A stretch of 64,000 nt of DNA, taken from the NCBI RefSeq assembly GCF_900128985.1, contig NZ_FQUC01000004.1, forward strand, positions 62,001-126,000, in the 5' to 3' direction. Both the position numbers and the translations under genes were made by a program. Under the pieces are notes generated by a model. It searched no databases. It saw only the letters and a program-made list of their open reading frames with translations, and was not told the origin of the DNA. Positions 1 through 10,407 of this stretch are shown here, piece after piece; position 1 is the stretch's first letter, and every line of letters starts with the position of its first letter. This DNA is from Indolivaga macrotermitis (GTDB lineage Bacteria; Bacteroidota; Bacteroidia; Bacteroidales; Dysgonomonadaceae).

Positions 1-2
1 TA

Positions 3-2972
3 TCGCTCGCTCATTACAACCGCGACGTCCAGACTATCAGTATATCGCAACTGACGGGCATAGGCGAAGGCAACCGCTTCCATTCCATCTTTAAAGATTC
101 GCGCGGAAACTTCTGGTTCGGAGGTTCCAACGGGCTGATATTCGATCCGGATACGAACGGCAGCGCCAAGAGAACGATCTGGTACCGTATGGGCGACAAA
201 GAATATCCGATCTCCCACAACCGCATCAGGCATATATACGAAGATAAAGGCCATAACCTGTGGATAGCTACCGACGGCAGTATCAGCCGCTACGATTACA
301 ACCGTAACCAGTTTGTCCACTACAGCATAACCGACAGTACAGGTACTTTCAACTCCAACTGGGCATATTATATTTTCGAAGACGACAAAAGGCAATTGTG
401 GATAGCCACCTGCCTCGGAGGCTTATTCGTCGTTAATAAAGACAGGCTTATAGCCTCGCAGGGAACGTACGTTGCCGACAAGCACTATTCCGCACAAAAC
501 GGATTGAGCGGAAACTTTATCAACCAGATACTGCCCGATAGTTATGGCAATGTATGGGCATTGCTCCATAATAACGGCATCATCAAAATAGATATAAAGA
601 ACAACAGGATAGACAAAATACCTATTGACGACATACCCGAAGGAACATTACCCAACTATTTGATATCCGACCGTAACGGTATTATCTGGGTAGGTTACAG
701 AGGTGGAGTGGCAAGCCTCAATCCGGTCAACAATATATCCCACGCAGTGCGGTTCACAACATTCAGCTACAGCGAAGTATTGTCTATGACCGAAGTGGGC
801 GAGCATATCTGGGTATCTACTACCGAAGGCATCTGGGTGGTAAACCGGAAAACATACAGTATACAAAAGCTCGATATTACCAACAGAGCCTATACTTGCT
901 CGTATTACGATAAGGAAGCTAACAGGATATACATGGGAGGAGCAGACCAATACACAATATTGTCGCCCGATATCCTGCAAAAGCAGGCGTACAGCCATCA
1001 GGTAGTACTTACTTCCCTCTATGTAAACGACAAGTTGTACGAAGCCGGAACCGACTACACAGGGAACAGCATACGTTACCTCGACCATATTAAGCTCAAT
1101 TACAGGCAAAACAGTATTACGATAGAATTTTCGGACTTGTTGTTTTCGGAGAGAAGTGCCAATTCGTATGTCTACAAGCTCGAAGGTTTCGAAGATAAAT
1201 GGAATGGTATTAAACACAATTCGAACCGTATCTCATATACCAACCTCGAATACGGAAAATACGAACTCGTAATAAGCAAACTGGATGCTTATGGTAAGCC
1301 GTCGGACAAAGCCTTCACTTTCCGTATCGAGATAACTCCCCCGTGGTATTACACCATCTGGGCGAAAACAGTGTACGTATTACTCGCACTGGGTCTTATC
1401 CTCTGGATTATCAACTTTTTCAGGGTACGCAACAACCTGCGGATAGAGCGGATAGAGAAAGAGAAAACGCTCGAACTGTCAAACCTGAAAATGGATTTCT
1501 TCACCAACGTTTCGCACGAGTTCAAAACCCCGCTGAGTATGATCATTGCTCCTGTAAGCAAGCTTCTGCACGAGACAAAAGACGTACAAAAGAAGAGGCA
1601 ACTGGAAGCTATACAAAAGAATGCACTGAAAATTAACTCGCTGATCCGGCAGATACTCGACTTTAACCGTACCGAAAATATCAGTTCGGGGCTCATACTG
1701 TCGAGGGTAGAATTTGTTGAGTTTGCCCGAAGCCTGTTCTCTGTATACGAAGACGGCTACAAGGATAAACCCCTGTCGTTTATTTTCACGTCCAACAAAG
1801 AAAAGATTTACATCTATATGGATGTACTTAAAATAGAAGCCGTACTGAACAATCTGGTCTCTAATGCCTGCAAATACACCGAACGGGGAGCTGTCAGCCT
1901 GACACTTACCTATCACGAAGATACCCGTATGCTCGATATAGAGGTAAGCGACACAGGTATAGGAATACCTCAGGACGAAACCACGTATGTGTTTGAGCGT
2001 TTCTACCAGTCATCAAAAACCAGTAAAGACAAAGAAGGTACAGGTATAGGGCTTTATCTGGTGAAAACGTATACCGACCAGCACAACGGAACTGTAAAAA
2101 TCAGTTCGGAAGAAAATAAAGGTACTACTATCATCGTCAGCCTTCCGGCAAACGACGATGACCCGGAAGAGGTTATCGCCGAAGAAGAAACCGATGCCAC
2201 CCCGTTATCGGAAGACCTGCCATCGGTACTTATTGTAGAAGATAATCCTGAGATTGCCGGCTTTGTATTCGATACACTTTCGGAAAAATACAATTGCCGG
2301 ATTGCCCACAACGGGAAGCAGGGGCTAGACATATGCCTGCAAACCCTCCCTCAACTGGTTATCGCAGATATTATGATGCCTGTAATGGACGGGTTGGAGA
2401 TGGTACGCCAGATGCGCAAGAATATACCCACGTCTACCATTCCCGTGATCATGCTGACTGCTAAGGATGACAAAAACACCGAGTTGGAAAGTATAAGCCT
2501 ACATGTAGAAGCTTTTATACCCAAACCGTTCGATCCCGAGATACTATTGTCTAAAGCGGAACAACTGCTCAGCAGTAAGCAACAACTAGAAAGCAAGCTG
2601 CGGATCGAAACTATATCTACCCCTCAGGCTATAGAAGCGACATCGCCCGACGAGAAATTCCTTTCGTCAATCACCCGCATCATAGAAGATAAGGTAGCCG
2701 ACCCCGACCTCAACGTCAACTCGCTAAGTACTATATCGGGTATCGGATCGAAACAGATCTACCGGAAACTAAAACAGCTTACGGGCATGTCGCCTGTGGA
2801 ATATATTCGCAAAATACGGATGAAGAAAGCAGCGATTTTATTCACTCAAAACAAATTTACTATTGCCGAGGTGATGTATATGGTCGGTTTTTCCAACCCT
2901 TCATACTTTGCCAAATGTTTTCAGGCTGAATTCGGAAAAACACCTAAGCAATTTCTGGAAGAAAACACATAA
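3..2972 (+). CDS. Hybrid two-component sensor/regulator (HTCS), 5' truncated
   Basis: One-protein two-component system that senses an oligosaccharide in the periplasm and activates the adjacent polysaccharide locus. The frame is open from base 3, so the true start lies upstream of the window. Visible order: two-component propeller repeats (for example FWFGGSNGL, LWIATDGSI, IWVGYRGG), a Y_Y_Y domain (about 1080-1340), a membrane segment near 1360-1425, a HisKA motif NVSHEFKTPL with its His codon at 1515, an HATPase domain (NACKYT, DTGIGIP), a receiver with phospho-acceptor Asp at 2367 in ADIMMP, and a C-terminal AraC-type helix-turn-helix (EVMYMVGFSNPSYF). Downstream genes predict a galactan-derived ligand; this is inferred by analogy with the B. 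thetaiotaomicron galactan locus, which is also headed by an HTCS. Confidence 0.95.
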   Translation, partial: SLAHYNRDVQTISISQLTGIGEGNRFHSIFKDSRGNFWFGGSNGLIFDPDTNGSAKRTIWYRMGDKEYPISHNRIRHIYEDKGHNLWIATDGSISRYDYNRNQFVHYSITDSTGTFNSNWAYYIFEDDKRQLWIATCLGGLFVVNKDRLIASQGTYVADKHYSAQNGLSGNFINQILPDSYGNVWALLHNNGIIKIDIKNNRIDKIPIDDIPEGTLPNYLISDRNGIIWVGYRGGVASLNPVNNISHAVRFTTFSYSEVLSMTEVGEHIWVSTTEGIWVVNRKTYSIQKLDITNRAYTCSYYDKEANRIYMGGADQYTILSPDILQKQAYSHQVVLTSLYVNDKLYEAGTDYTGNSIRYLDHIKLNYRQNSITIEFSDLLFSERSANSYVYKLEGFEDKWNGIKHNSNRISYTNLEYGKYELVISKLDAYGKPSDKAFTFRIEITPPWYYTIWAKTVYVLLALGLILWIINFFRVRNNLRIERIEKEKTLELSNLKMDFFTNVSHEFKTPLSMIIAPVSKLLHETKDVQKKRQLEAIQKNALKINSLIRQILDFNRTENISSGLILSRVEFVEFARSLFSVYEDGYKDKPLSFIFTSNKEKIYIYMDVLKIEAVLNNLVSNACKYTERGAVSLTLTYHEDTRMLDIEVSDTGIGIPQDETTYVFERFYQSSKTSKDKEGTGIGLYLVKTYTDQHNGTVKISSEENKGTTIIVSLPANDDDPEEVIAEEETDATPLSEDLPSVLIVEDNPEIAGFVFDTLSEKYNCRIAHNGKQGLDICLQTLPQLVIADIMMPVMDGLEMVRQMRKNIPTSTIPVIMLTAKDDKNTELESISLHVEAFIPKPFDPEILLSKAEQLLSSKQQLESKLRIETISTPQAIEATSPDEKFLSSITRIIEDKVADPDLNVNSLSTISGIGSKQIYRKLKQLTGMSPVEYIRKIRMKKAAILFTQNKFTIAEVMYMVGFSNPSYFAKCFQAEFGKTPKQFLEENT

Positions 2973-3086
2973 TAAACTGATAAACAAAACAAAATACCTC
3001 AGACAGAGAGAAGTTAAATATCCGCTTTGTCCAATTTATTTCCTGATACGTCCAATTTCTACCACATCAAACACCTCCTTTGTGGC

Positions 3087-3094
3087 TATATTTG
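3087..3094 (+). promoter_or_regulatory. Candidate Bacteroidetes -7 box (TATATTTG)
   Basis: TATATTTG fits the TAnnTTTG consensus and lies 41 bases before the ATG at 3135. No good TTG is present at the usual -33 distance, so it may need an activator such as the upstream HTCS. Its position argues against an upstream start for the next gene. Confidence 0.5.
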
Positions 3095-3134
3095 CTATAT
3101 CCGTCAACCGCGGAAACCTAGAACTGAATATACC

Positions 3135-5711
3135 ATGATAAAAAGCCTGAAAAAAACATTTGCAGCCTTGTGCTGTCTCTCTCTTTTTGCCGGCATATCG
3201 GCTCAAAGCAAAACCGATATTCCGACTATCCATGTCGATAAGAACGGTGTTATGCGTTGGTCTGATACCAACAACGAAGCATCCTTCTACGGAGTCAATT
3301 ACACCTTGCCTTTTGCCCATGCTTACCGGGCTATGAATTATCTGGGCAAAGATCACAAAGCAGCTATCGATAAAGATGTATATCATTTTGCCCGTCTGGG
3401 TTTCAACGCATACCGCATACACATATGGGATGTCGAAATATCGGATGGTAAAGGGCAGCTTCTTACCAACGATCATCTCGATTTACTGGACTACCTTATC
3501 TCCAAACTAAGGGAACGTAATATACGGGTACTCATTACCACCATGACAAACTTCGGTAATGGTTATCCCGAAAGGAATATCAATACAGGAGCATTTTCGT
3601 ATCTGTACGACAAATGTAAAGTACACAGTACACCCGAAGCCATTGCTGCACAACAGAATTATATCGGTCAACTGGTTCAGCATGTAAACCCTTATACTAA
3701 AGAATCGTATAAAGACGACCCTTATATTGTAGGATTCGAAATCAATAACGAACCCTGCCACGCCGATACACCTAAGCAAACCGAAGAGTATATCAACCAG
3801 ATGCTTTCGGCACTGAAAAAAGCAGGTAACAAAAAGCCTGTCTTTTACAATGTAAGTCACAATTCGGGTCATGTGCAGGCATATTACAATACCGCTGTAC
3901 AGGGTACAACTTATCAATGGTATCCCGTAGGACTGGTGGCCGGACATACCCGCAAAGGTAATTTCCTGCCCTTTGTCGATAATTACGATATACCCTTCTC
4001 CAATGCCAAAGGATTTAATAACAAGGCTAAAGCTGTATACGAATACGATCCTGCCGACAATATGTACTCATACATACATCCGGCTATGGCACGCACATTC
4101 CGGTCGAATGGTTTCCAGTGGATAACCCAGTTTGCCTACGATCCCATAGATATGGCTTGGGCAAATACCGAGTACCAGACACACTTTCTCAATCTGGCTT
4201 ATACACCTCAGAAGGCTATAAGTATGAAGATTGCAGCCGAAGTTGCTTATGCTGTTCCGATGAATAAAAAGTATGCGCAATATCCGAATGATACCATCTT
4301 TGACAACTTCAGGGTGAGTTACAATAACGACCTGAGCGAGATGAATACTCCCGAAAAGTTCTTTTATTCGAACCAAACTACCACTTCGCCCGTTTCGGTA
4401 AATGATCTGAAGGAGATTGCGGGCTACAACGATTCACCTATCATCAGTTACGAAGGTACAGGAGCGTATTTCCTCGACAGGCTCGAAGACGGGCTTTGGC
4501 GACTCGAAGTAATGCCTGATGCCGTACAGATACAAGACCCGTTTGAAAAACCTTCGTTGAAGAAAGAAGTAGTAACTATTGCTTGGAACGAATGGAATAT
4601 GACTGTAAAATTACCCTCGTTAGGCAATGATTTTACAGTAAAAGCAATCAATGCAGGAAACAATATACAAAGTACAGCCAAAGGAAACAGCTTTGCTGTA
4701 AAACCGGGTGTGTATCTATTGAGCAGATCAGACTACACTCCTGCACAGAACTGGACAGCCAATTCGCAATGGAACCGTATTAGGTTGGGCGAATATGTAG
4801 CTCCCGAAGCCCGTACGAATACTTTTTCGGTAGCACATACTCCTGCAACTATTATAGAGAACGGAAAACCGTTACAGATAGAAGCTCAGATTGTAGGCCC
4901 ATCATTTCCCGATTCGGTAATAATATATACCGATAAAGTGTCTTTCTGGGCAGATAAGAACCCGTATGTAAAAATGAACCGTGTGAAAGGCTATACATAT
5001 CAGGCTGTTATTCCTGTTGATATGCTATGGGGTAGCGCTGTCAATTATAATATTATCGTTTGTAAAGGTGGCAAAAACTATACTTACCCTGCCAATGTAG
5101 AAGGTAATCCCCTCGATTGGGATTTTTACAAGAACAGCTATTTCTCCACACAGGTTGTAGCACCCGAAAGCCCTGTACAGCTTGTTAAGATTACAGATTC
5201 ATACAGCCGGATAGAAACATACGGCATTCCCGAAACTTCTTATATGACATCGCAACTCGATGACAGCGACTTGAAGGGATCAAAGGCGCTGGTATTCAAA
5301 TCACATAAGAAGGATACGGATGCCCGTTTCTTCTGGAAGAAATATATAAAAGACGATGTGGCAAACCGCAAAGAAGCCCTGCAAAAAGCACAGGCAATAT
5401 ACGTCAACCTGAACGGAACCCACAATATTGATAACCTGAATGTTGGTTTTATTACTTCGGACGGATTGTCTTATTCTGCTAAAATAGCCGTTGGTGCAGA
5501 CAGTAAAACATACCGGATACCGTTAGCTGATTTAAAGCAAGGTGCAACAACCTTGTTACCGGCTCCCTACCCTACATTCCTCGACAGGTATTTTACGCCG
5601 GATACCGGAATTCCGTTCGACATCACTAAAATAGAAAGTATCGAATTATCTACAGATCAAACCAATAAAAATGAAATAACCCTCGAATTGAACAACATCT
5701 ATTTAAAATAA
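3135..5711 (+). CDS. Secreted GH5-like glycoside hydrolase, galactan locus
   Basis: Protein of 858 aa with a signal peptide (MIKSLKKTFAALCCLSLFAG, cleavage near SAQS). The N-terminal half resembles a GH5-type (beta/alpha)8 hydrolase: GVNYTLPF near the start of the barrel, HFARLGFNAYRIHIWD, and VGFEINNEPCH with the likely acid/base Glu in the NEP motif. The nucleophile cannot be fixed by eye. The C-terminal half is beta-rich and may be a carbohydrate-binding or sandwich domain. ATG 3135 was chosen over in-frame 3027 because it starts the signal peptide and lies downstream of the promoter-like box. It sits between the HTCS and susC, so it probably trims galactan side chains or linked glycans. 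Family confidence is moderate and substrate unknown. Confidence 0.75.
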   Translation: MIKSLKKTFAALCCLSLFAGISAQSKTDIPTIHVDKNGVMRWSDTNNEASFYGVNYTLPFAHAYRAMNYLGKDHKAAIDKDVYHFARLGFNAYRIHIWDVEISDGKGQLLTNDHLDLLDYLISKLRERNIRVLITTMTNFGNGYPERNINTGAFSYLYDKCKVHSTPEAIAAQQNYIGQLVQHVNPYTKESYKDDPYIVGFEINNEPCHADTPKQTEEYINQMLSALKKAGNKKPVFYNVSHNSGHVQAYYNTAVQGTTYQWYPVGLVAGHTRKGNFLPFVDNYDIPFSNAKGFNNKAKAVYEYDPADNMYSYIHPAMARTFRSNGFQWITQFAYDPIDMAWANTEYQTHFLNLAYTPQKAISMKIAAEVAYAVPMNKKYAQYPNDTIFDNFRVSYNNDLSEMNTPEKFFYSNQTTTSPVSVNDLKEIAGYNDSPIISYEGTGAYFLDRLEDGLWRLEVMPDAVQIQDPFEKPSLKKEVVTIAWNEWNMTVKLPSLGNDFTVKAINAGNNIQSTAKGNSFAVKPGVYLLSRSDYTPAQNWTANSQWNRIRLGEYVAPEARTNTFSVAHTPATIIENGKPLQIEAQIVGPSFPDSVIIYTDKVSFWADKNPYVKMNRVKGYTYQAVIPVDMLWGSAVNYNIIVCKGGKNYTYPANVEGNPLDWDFYKNSYFSTQVVAPESPVQLVKITDSYSRIETYGIPETSYMTSQLDDSDLKGSKALVFKSHKKDTDARFFWKKYIKDDVANRKEALQKAQAIYVNLNGTHNIDNLNVGFITSDGLSYSAKIAVGADSKTYRIPLADLKQGATTLLPAPYPTFLDRYFTPDTGIPFDITKIESIELSTDQTNKNEITLELNNIYLK

Positions 5712-5750
5712 AGGTCGCAGACCTTTTTGTTATCGCTGTAATCGCGATAA
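5710..5750 (+). promoter_or_regulatory. Tandem hairpins between GH5-like gene and susC
   Basis: Two perfect 7-bp stems lie back to back. The first is AAAGGTC-GCA-GACCTTT (5710-5726) followed by TTG. The second is TTATCGC-TGTAATC-GCGATAA (5730-5750). They occupy the gap between gene 1 and susC and could attenuate, terminate or process the transcript. The first recurs at 10358 and, reversed, at 17040. Confidence 0.6.
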
Positions 5751-5796
5751 TACAAATAATCAATTAAAAATATACCTTTAAATTAATTAATAATTT

Positions 5797-8757
5797 ATGT
5801 CCATGAAAAAGAACAATAAATCAATCCGCACCTTTTTGCTGGTAGTGACGTTGTTGCTGATGATACCTTTGGCAGCAATGGCTCAATCCAGAAAAGTATC
5901 GGGAGTCGTAACCGACGATGCAAACGAACCTCTGATAGGGGTTACCGTATCTGTTCCCGAAACTACAGTCGGCGTTACAACCGATCTTGACGGACAATAT
6001 ACAATTGTTTTACCCGACGGAAAAAACCAACTCCGTTTCTCGTTTCTGGGATGCGAAACCCAAACCATAACTGTTACATCTGCTACTGTAAACGTAAAGA
6101 TGATGCCGCATTCGAATATCCTGACCGATGTGGTCGTGATCGGATACGGTACTCAGCGCAAAAGCGACCTTACGGGTTCGGTTAGTAATGTAAGCAGCAA
6201 AGATTTCAATGCAGGGCTTATCAGTTCGCCAGAACAGCTTATCAACGGTAAAGTATCGGGGGTACAAATCATGTCGAACAGTGGTTCGCCTACTGCCGGT
6301 AGTACTATCCGTATCCGTGGAGGGGCTTCGCTGAATGCCAGCAACGACCCGCTGATCGTATTGGATGGTGTGCCTTTGGAAAGTGGTGGTATCAGCGGAA
6401 ACACCGGAAACTTCCTCAGCCTTATCAATCCTTCGGATATCGAAAGTATGAGTATCCTGAAAGATGCCTCGTCAACAGCCATTTATGGTTCGCGCGCTTC
6501 TAACGGGGTAATCATTATCACAACTAAAAAAGGAACAAACAGCAGACTGAAAGTGAGCTTTAACACGGTTAACTCTCTTCAGACACGTACCAAGATGGCA
6601 GATATGCTAAGCCGCGACCAGTTTGTGAATGTTATCAATGCGAATGGCACAGCAGAGCAGGTAGCTCTTTTAGGAGATTCGTCAACTGATTGGAACGACC
6701 AGATTTTCAGAACAGCATTCGGTACCGACAATAATGTAAGCGTTGCCGGACGTGTTGCCGAGAATATGCCAATTCGTGTATCTTTAGGTTATTATAATCA
6801 AAACGGTTTGTTGATCGGTGATAACGCCGAGCGTATCTCGGGAAACTTGTCTTTCTCGCCTTCGTTTTTCAACGATTACCTGAAAGTGAACCTTAACATG
6901 AAGGGTTCTATCAATAATAACCAGTTTGGCAATACTTCTGCTATATGGGCTGCTTCTACATACAATCCTACAATACCTGTTTATTCGGGCAACGATTCGT
7001 TCGGCGGATACAACGAAGCAATTGATAATGCAGGCAATCCGGTAAACGGTTCGGTATTCAATCCGAGGGGACTTGTAAAGCAATATGACGCGAACAGCAA
7101 GGTTAAGCGTATGATCACCAATCTGGATGCTGATTATAAAATGCACTTCCTTCCTGAATTGCGTTTTCACGCTACTTTAGGTTACGACTATGCCGAAGGT
7201 AAAGGATCGGTATACGTTCCATCCGAAGCCGCTCAATACTATACTACTTCGGGACGTGATTATACATACGGGCCTCAGAAAATGACAAACCGTTTGCTGA
7301 CTACCTACTTCAACTACAACAAAGTATTCTCTTCTATCAAGAGTAATGTAGATATAACAGCCGGTTACGATCACCAGTACTGGAAAACTACTACTCCTGC
7401 CTATTCTGAGTATAATACAGTGGGAGATATACAGAAAACAACAGCAGCCAAAGACGAACGCCATGCTTTGATTTCGTATTACGGACGTTTGAACTACTCG
7501 TACGACTCTCGTTATATGCTAACTGCTACCGTTCGTAGTGATGGTACTTCACGCTTCAATCCTGACAACCGCTGGGGTACATTCCCTTCCGTAGCATTAG
7601 GATGGAGACTGACCGAAGAATCGTTCCTTGCCGACAATAAAGTTCTTAGCAACCTGAAACTGCGTGCCAGCTTCGGTATTACAGGACAGCAAGACGGAAT
7701 CGGTAACTATAATTACCTTCCGGTATATACTTTCAGCCAGAACGGTGCGCAAGTACAATTCGGTGACCAATGGTACTACTCGTACCGCCCCGAAGCTTAT
7801 GTCGAAAACCTGAAATGGGAAACTACTACTTCGTGGAACTTCGGATTCGACTTCGGATTCCTAAAAGACCGTATTACAGGTAGCTTCGACTTCTATACCC
7901 GTCAGACCAAAGACCTGTTGGCAACCGTGCCCATAGCGGCCGGTACAAACTTCGGCAAAAAGATATTGACCAACGTAGGCAATGTAGACAGTCACGGTAT
8001 CGAAGTCTCACTGAATGCAACTCCTATCGAAACTCAGGACTGGACATGGGATGTAAGCTATAATATGACATGGCAGAAAATGAAGGTGAAAAACCTTTCG
8101 CTTGTGCAGGGCGGCAGCCAGACCAATACACTTGTAGGGCCTACTATCGACAGCTATAACTTTCAGGTATTAACCGAGGGTTATGCACCTTATATGTTTT
8201 ACGTATACCATCAGTTATATGACGAAAAAACAGGTAAACCTATCGAAGGTGCTTATGCCGACCTGAATAACGACGGTGTTATCAACTCAGACGACCTTTA
8301 CCGTTACCACTCTCCGGCTCCCGACTTTATTTTTGGATTGAGCACTTCGCTCCGTTACAAGAAATGGAATCTGGGTATGAGTTTCCGTGCCAATGTAGGA
8401 AACTATGTTTACAACGGTATGGCTATGAATTCGGGTGCATGGAGCACCGTCAGCTACAACTCTTACCAGCTGAACAACCTATCTTCGAGCTACTTGAAAA
8501 CAGGATTTCAAAGCCGTCAGTACCTGTCTGACTATTATGTGGAGAACGCTTCGTTCCTGAAACTCGATAACCTTTCGCTGGGATACAATTTCGGTCGTGT
8601 AAGCAAATGGTTCTCACTGAATATGAGTGCTATGGTACAAAACGTATTCTGCATAACCAATTACAGTGGTGTAGACCCCGAAGTACCAAACGGTATCGAC
8701 AATTCGTTCTATCCACGTCCACGTACCTATTCGATCAGTATAGGTCTCGATTTCTAA
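5797..8757 (+). CDS. SusC-like TonB-dependent outer-membrane transporter
   Basis: Imports oligosaccharides across the outer membrane together with the SusD partner encoded next. Protein of about 986 aa with signal peptide ending near AAMAQS, then a carboxypeptidase-D-like N-terminal domain (KVSGVVTDDANEPLIGVTV), a TonB-box-like DVVVIGYGTQ, a plug domain (IRIRGGASLNASNDPLIVLD) and a beta-barrel ending in an aromatic residue (SIGLDF). No STN domain is present, so it is not of the anti-sigma-coupled type. The ATG at 5803 (MKKNNK) is an equally good start. Spacing to susD is 24 bases, indicating one operon. The setting predicts galacto-oligosaccharide import. Confidence 0.95.
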   Translation: MSMKKNNKSIRTFLLVVTLLLMIPLAAMAQSRKVSGVVTDDANEPLIGVTVSVPETTVGVTTDLDGQYTIVLPDGKNQLRFSFLGCETQTITVTSATVNVKMMPHSNILTDVVVIGYGTQRKSDLTGSVSNVSSKDFNAGLISSPEQLINGKVSGVQIMSNSGSPTAGSTIRIRGGASLNASNDPLIVLDGVPLESGGISGNTGNFLSLINPSDIESMSILKDASSTAIYGSRASNGVIIITTKKGTNSRLKVSFNTVNSLQTRTKMADMLSRDQFVNVINANGTAEQVALLGDSSTDWNDQIFRTAFGTDNNVSVAGRVAENMPIRVSLGYYNQNGLLIGDNAERISGNLSFSPSFFNDYLKVNLNMKGSINNNQFGNTSAIWAASTYNPTIPVYSGNDSFGGYNEAIDNAGNPVNGSVFNPRGLVKQYDANSKVKRMITNLDADYKMHFLPELRFHATLGYDYAEGKGSVYVPSEAAQYYTTSGRDYTYGPQKMTNRLLTTYFNYNKVFSSIKSNVDITAGYDHQYWKTTTPAYSEYNTVGDIQKTTAAKDERHALISYYGRLNYSYDSRYMLTATVRSDGTSRFNPDNRWGTFPSVALGWRLTEESFLADNKVLSNLKLRASFGITGQQDGIGNYNYLPVYTFSQNGAQVQFGDQWYYSYRPEAYVENLKWETTTSWNFGFDFGFLKDRITGSFDFYTRQTKDLLATVPIAAGTNFGKKILTNVGNVDSHGIEVSLNATPIETQDWTWDVSYNMTWQKMKVKNLSLVQGGSQTNTLVGPTIDSYNFQVLTEGYAPYMFYVYHQLYDEKTGKPIEGAYADLNNDGVINSDDLYRYHSPAPDFIFGLSTSLRYKKWNLGMSFRANVGNYVYNGMAMNSGAWSTVSYNSYQLNNLSSSYLKTGFQSRQYLSDYYVENASFLKLDNLSLGYNFGRVSKWFSLNMSAMVQNVFCITNYSGVDPEVPNGIDNSFYPRPRTYSISIGLDF

Positions 8758-8781
8758 GTTCAACCTAAAAACGATATCACG

Positions 8782-10359
8782 ATGAAAAAATCATTCTATA
8801 TATTACTGTTTGCCTGTACATTGATATTCGCATCATGTACCGACGACCTCGACCAGACTCCACATACCAATACCACATCGAAGGATGTGTATTCGAAAGC
8901 CGAAAACTACAAAGCTGTATTAGCTAAACTATATGCTTCGTTTGTTACAACCGGACAAGAAAAAGATGGAAATCTCGATCTCGAGAGCAATAGCGGTCAG
9001 GATTATATGCGTTGCTACTTCAACTTACAAGAAGCCGGAACCGACGAAGTCGCTTCAACATGGCTCGAAGGCGATAAAGTATATGATCTTACTTATCTCT
9101 CGTGGGATGCCAACGATCCTTGGGTATCCGATATGTATTACCGCATATTTTATACTATAGCTTTGTGTAACGAATTTCTACGTAATGCAGGCGACGACCA
9201 GATATCTAAATTTACGGAAAGCGAACAAGCCGATATCCGCCATTACCGTGCCGAAGCACGTTTTATCAGAGCACTGGCGTACTACCATGCACTGGATATG
9301 TACCGTAATATTCCGTTTGTGACCGAAAACGACCCTGTGGGTACTTATATTCCTCCACGTTACACTGCATCTCAGATATTTGAATATATCGAAAGTGAAC
9401 TGATCGCAATAGACGATGACTTGTTAAACAAAAATACCATCGAATACGGACGTGCACCTAAAGCTGCTGCTTATGCTCTATTGGCACGACTATATCTGAA
9501 CGCCGAAGTATACACAGGTACAGCACACTATACAGATTGTATCACTTACTGTAACAAGGTTATAGCCGAAGGATATACTCTGGAATCCGATTATAAAAAA
9601 CTATTCAATGCCGATAATAATAAGCGCACCAACGAAATTATCTTTGCATTTCCGGTTGATGCTACACATACCGTATCATGGGGAAGTACAACCTATATTA
9701 TTTGTGGGGCTGTAAGTAATACTTCAGACTATCAGAAACCCGAAGATTACGGTGTTACCAGCGGATGGGGTATGTTCCGTATCAGGGGCGAAGTTCCTGC
9801 TTTATTCTCAGACAAAGACGGACGTGCCTTGTTCTTTACCGAAGGACAAACTCAATATCTGGATGTAATAGACAACCAAAGCAACGGTTACTTTGTCGAA
9901 AAATGGACTAACCTTACCGATGCCGGTGCAACAGCATCCAATACTGTAGATGGTGGTGTGAATACTGATTTTCCTGTATTCCGTCTGGCAGATGTATACC
10001 TGATGCTTGCCGAATCGGTTGTGCGCGGAGGATCGGGCAGTTCTACGGCAGATGCTTTGAATTATGTAAATGCTTTGCGCCAACGTGCTTTCGGTAGCGA
10101 CTACGCAACAGACGGTACTGTTAAACAAGCCGAATTTACAGCAGACTTTATCCTTGACGAACGTGCCCGCGAGCTTTACTGGGAAGGTGTACGCCGTACA
10201 GACCTGATCCGTTACGGAAAATTCACTACTTCTTCTTATTTGTGGCAATGGAAAGGCGGAACTAAAGACGGACGTGCGGTAGACAGCAAATATAACATCT
10301 ACCCTATCCCTACTACCGACCTTACAGCAAACCCTAACTTATATAACGAGAATTATTAA
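8782..10359 (+). CDS. SusD-like surface glycan-binding lipoprotein
   Basis: Outer-surface lipoprotein that caps the SusC barrel and binds glycan. Protein of 525 aa with a lipobox at FASC (Cys19) followed by TDDL, which fits surface-exported Bacteroidetes lipoproteins. Family hallmarks include the TPR-like helical region with RAEARFIRALAYYHALDMYR and the C-terminal region with LDERARELYWEGVRRTDLIR. It is the direct partner of the SusC just upstream. Glycan specificity cannot be read from the sequence; the adjacent GH53 and GH2 genes point to beta-1,4-galactan. Confidence 0.95.
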   Translation: MKKSFYILLFACTLIFASCTDDLDQTPHTNTTSKDVYSKAENYKAVLAKLYASFVTTGQEKDGNLDLESNSGQDYMRCYFNLQEAGTDEVASTWLEGDKVYDLTYLSWDANDPWVSDMYYRIFYTIALCNEFLRNAGDDQISKFTESEQADIRHYRAEARFIRALAYYHALDMYRNIPFVTENDPVGTYIPPRYTASQIFEYIESELIAIDDDLLNKNTIEYGRAPKAAAYALLARLYLNAEVYTGTAHYTDCITYCNKVIAEGYTLESDYKKLFNADNNKRTNEIIFAFPVDATHTVSWGSTTYIICGAVSNTSDYQKPEDYGVTSGWGMFRIRGEVPALFSDKDGRALFFTEGQTQYLDVIDNQSNGYFVEKWTNLTDAGATASNTVDGGVNTDFPVFRLADVYLMLAESVVRGGSGSSTADALNYVNALRQRAFGSDYATDGTVKQAEFTADFILDERARELYWEGVRRTDLIRYGKFTTSSYLWQWKGGTKDGRAVDSKYNIYPIPTTDLTANPNLYNENY

Positions 10360-10372
10360 GGTCGCAGACCTT
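10358..10372 (+). promoter_or_regulatory. Short hairpin AAGGTC-GCA-GACCTT after susD
   Basis: Six-bp perfect stem with a GCA loop, overlapping the susD stop codon and followed by an AT-rich run. It is the same motif as at 5710-5726. It could lower or process the transcript between susD and the next gene. Confidence 0.5.
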
Positions 10373-10407
10373 TATATTTATATAACTTTTTAAAAGAATA
10401 AAGATAT

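Noticed and set aside
648-1217. Long minus-strand ORFs opposite the HTCS, susC, SusE-like and kinase genes
   Set aside because: They lie fully within well-supported genes, have no recognisable motifs and reflect codon bias of the real strand.
3027-3134. Upstream extension of the GH5-like gene to 3027
   Set aside because: It would place the start before the TATATTTG promoter box and hide the signal peptide. ATG 3135 is better.
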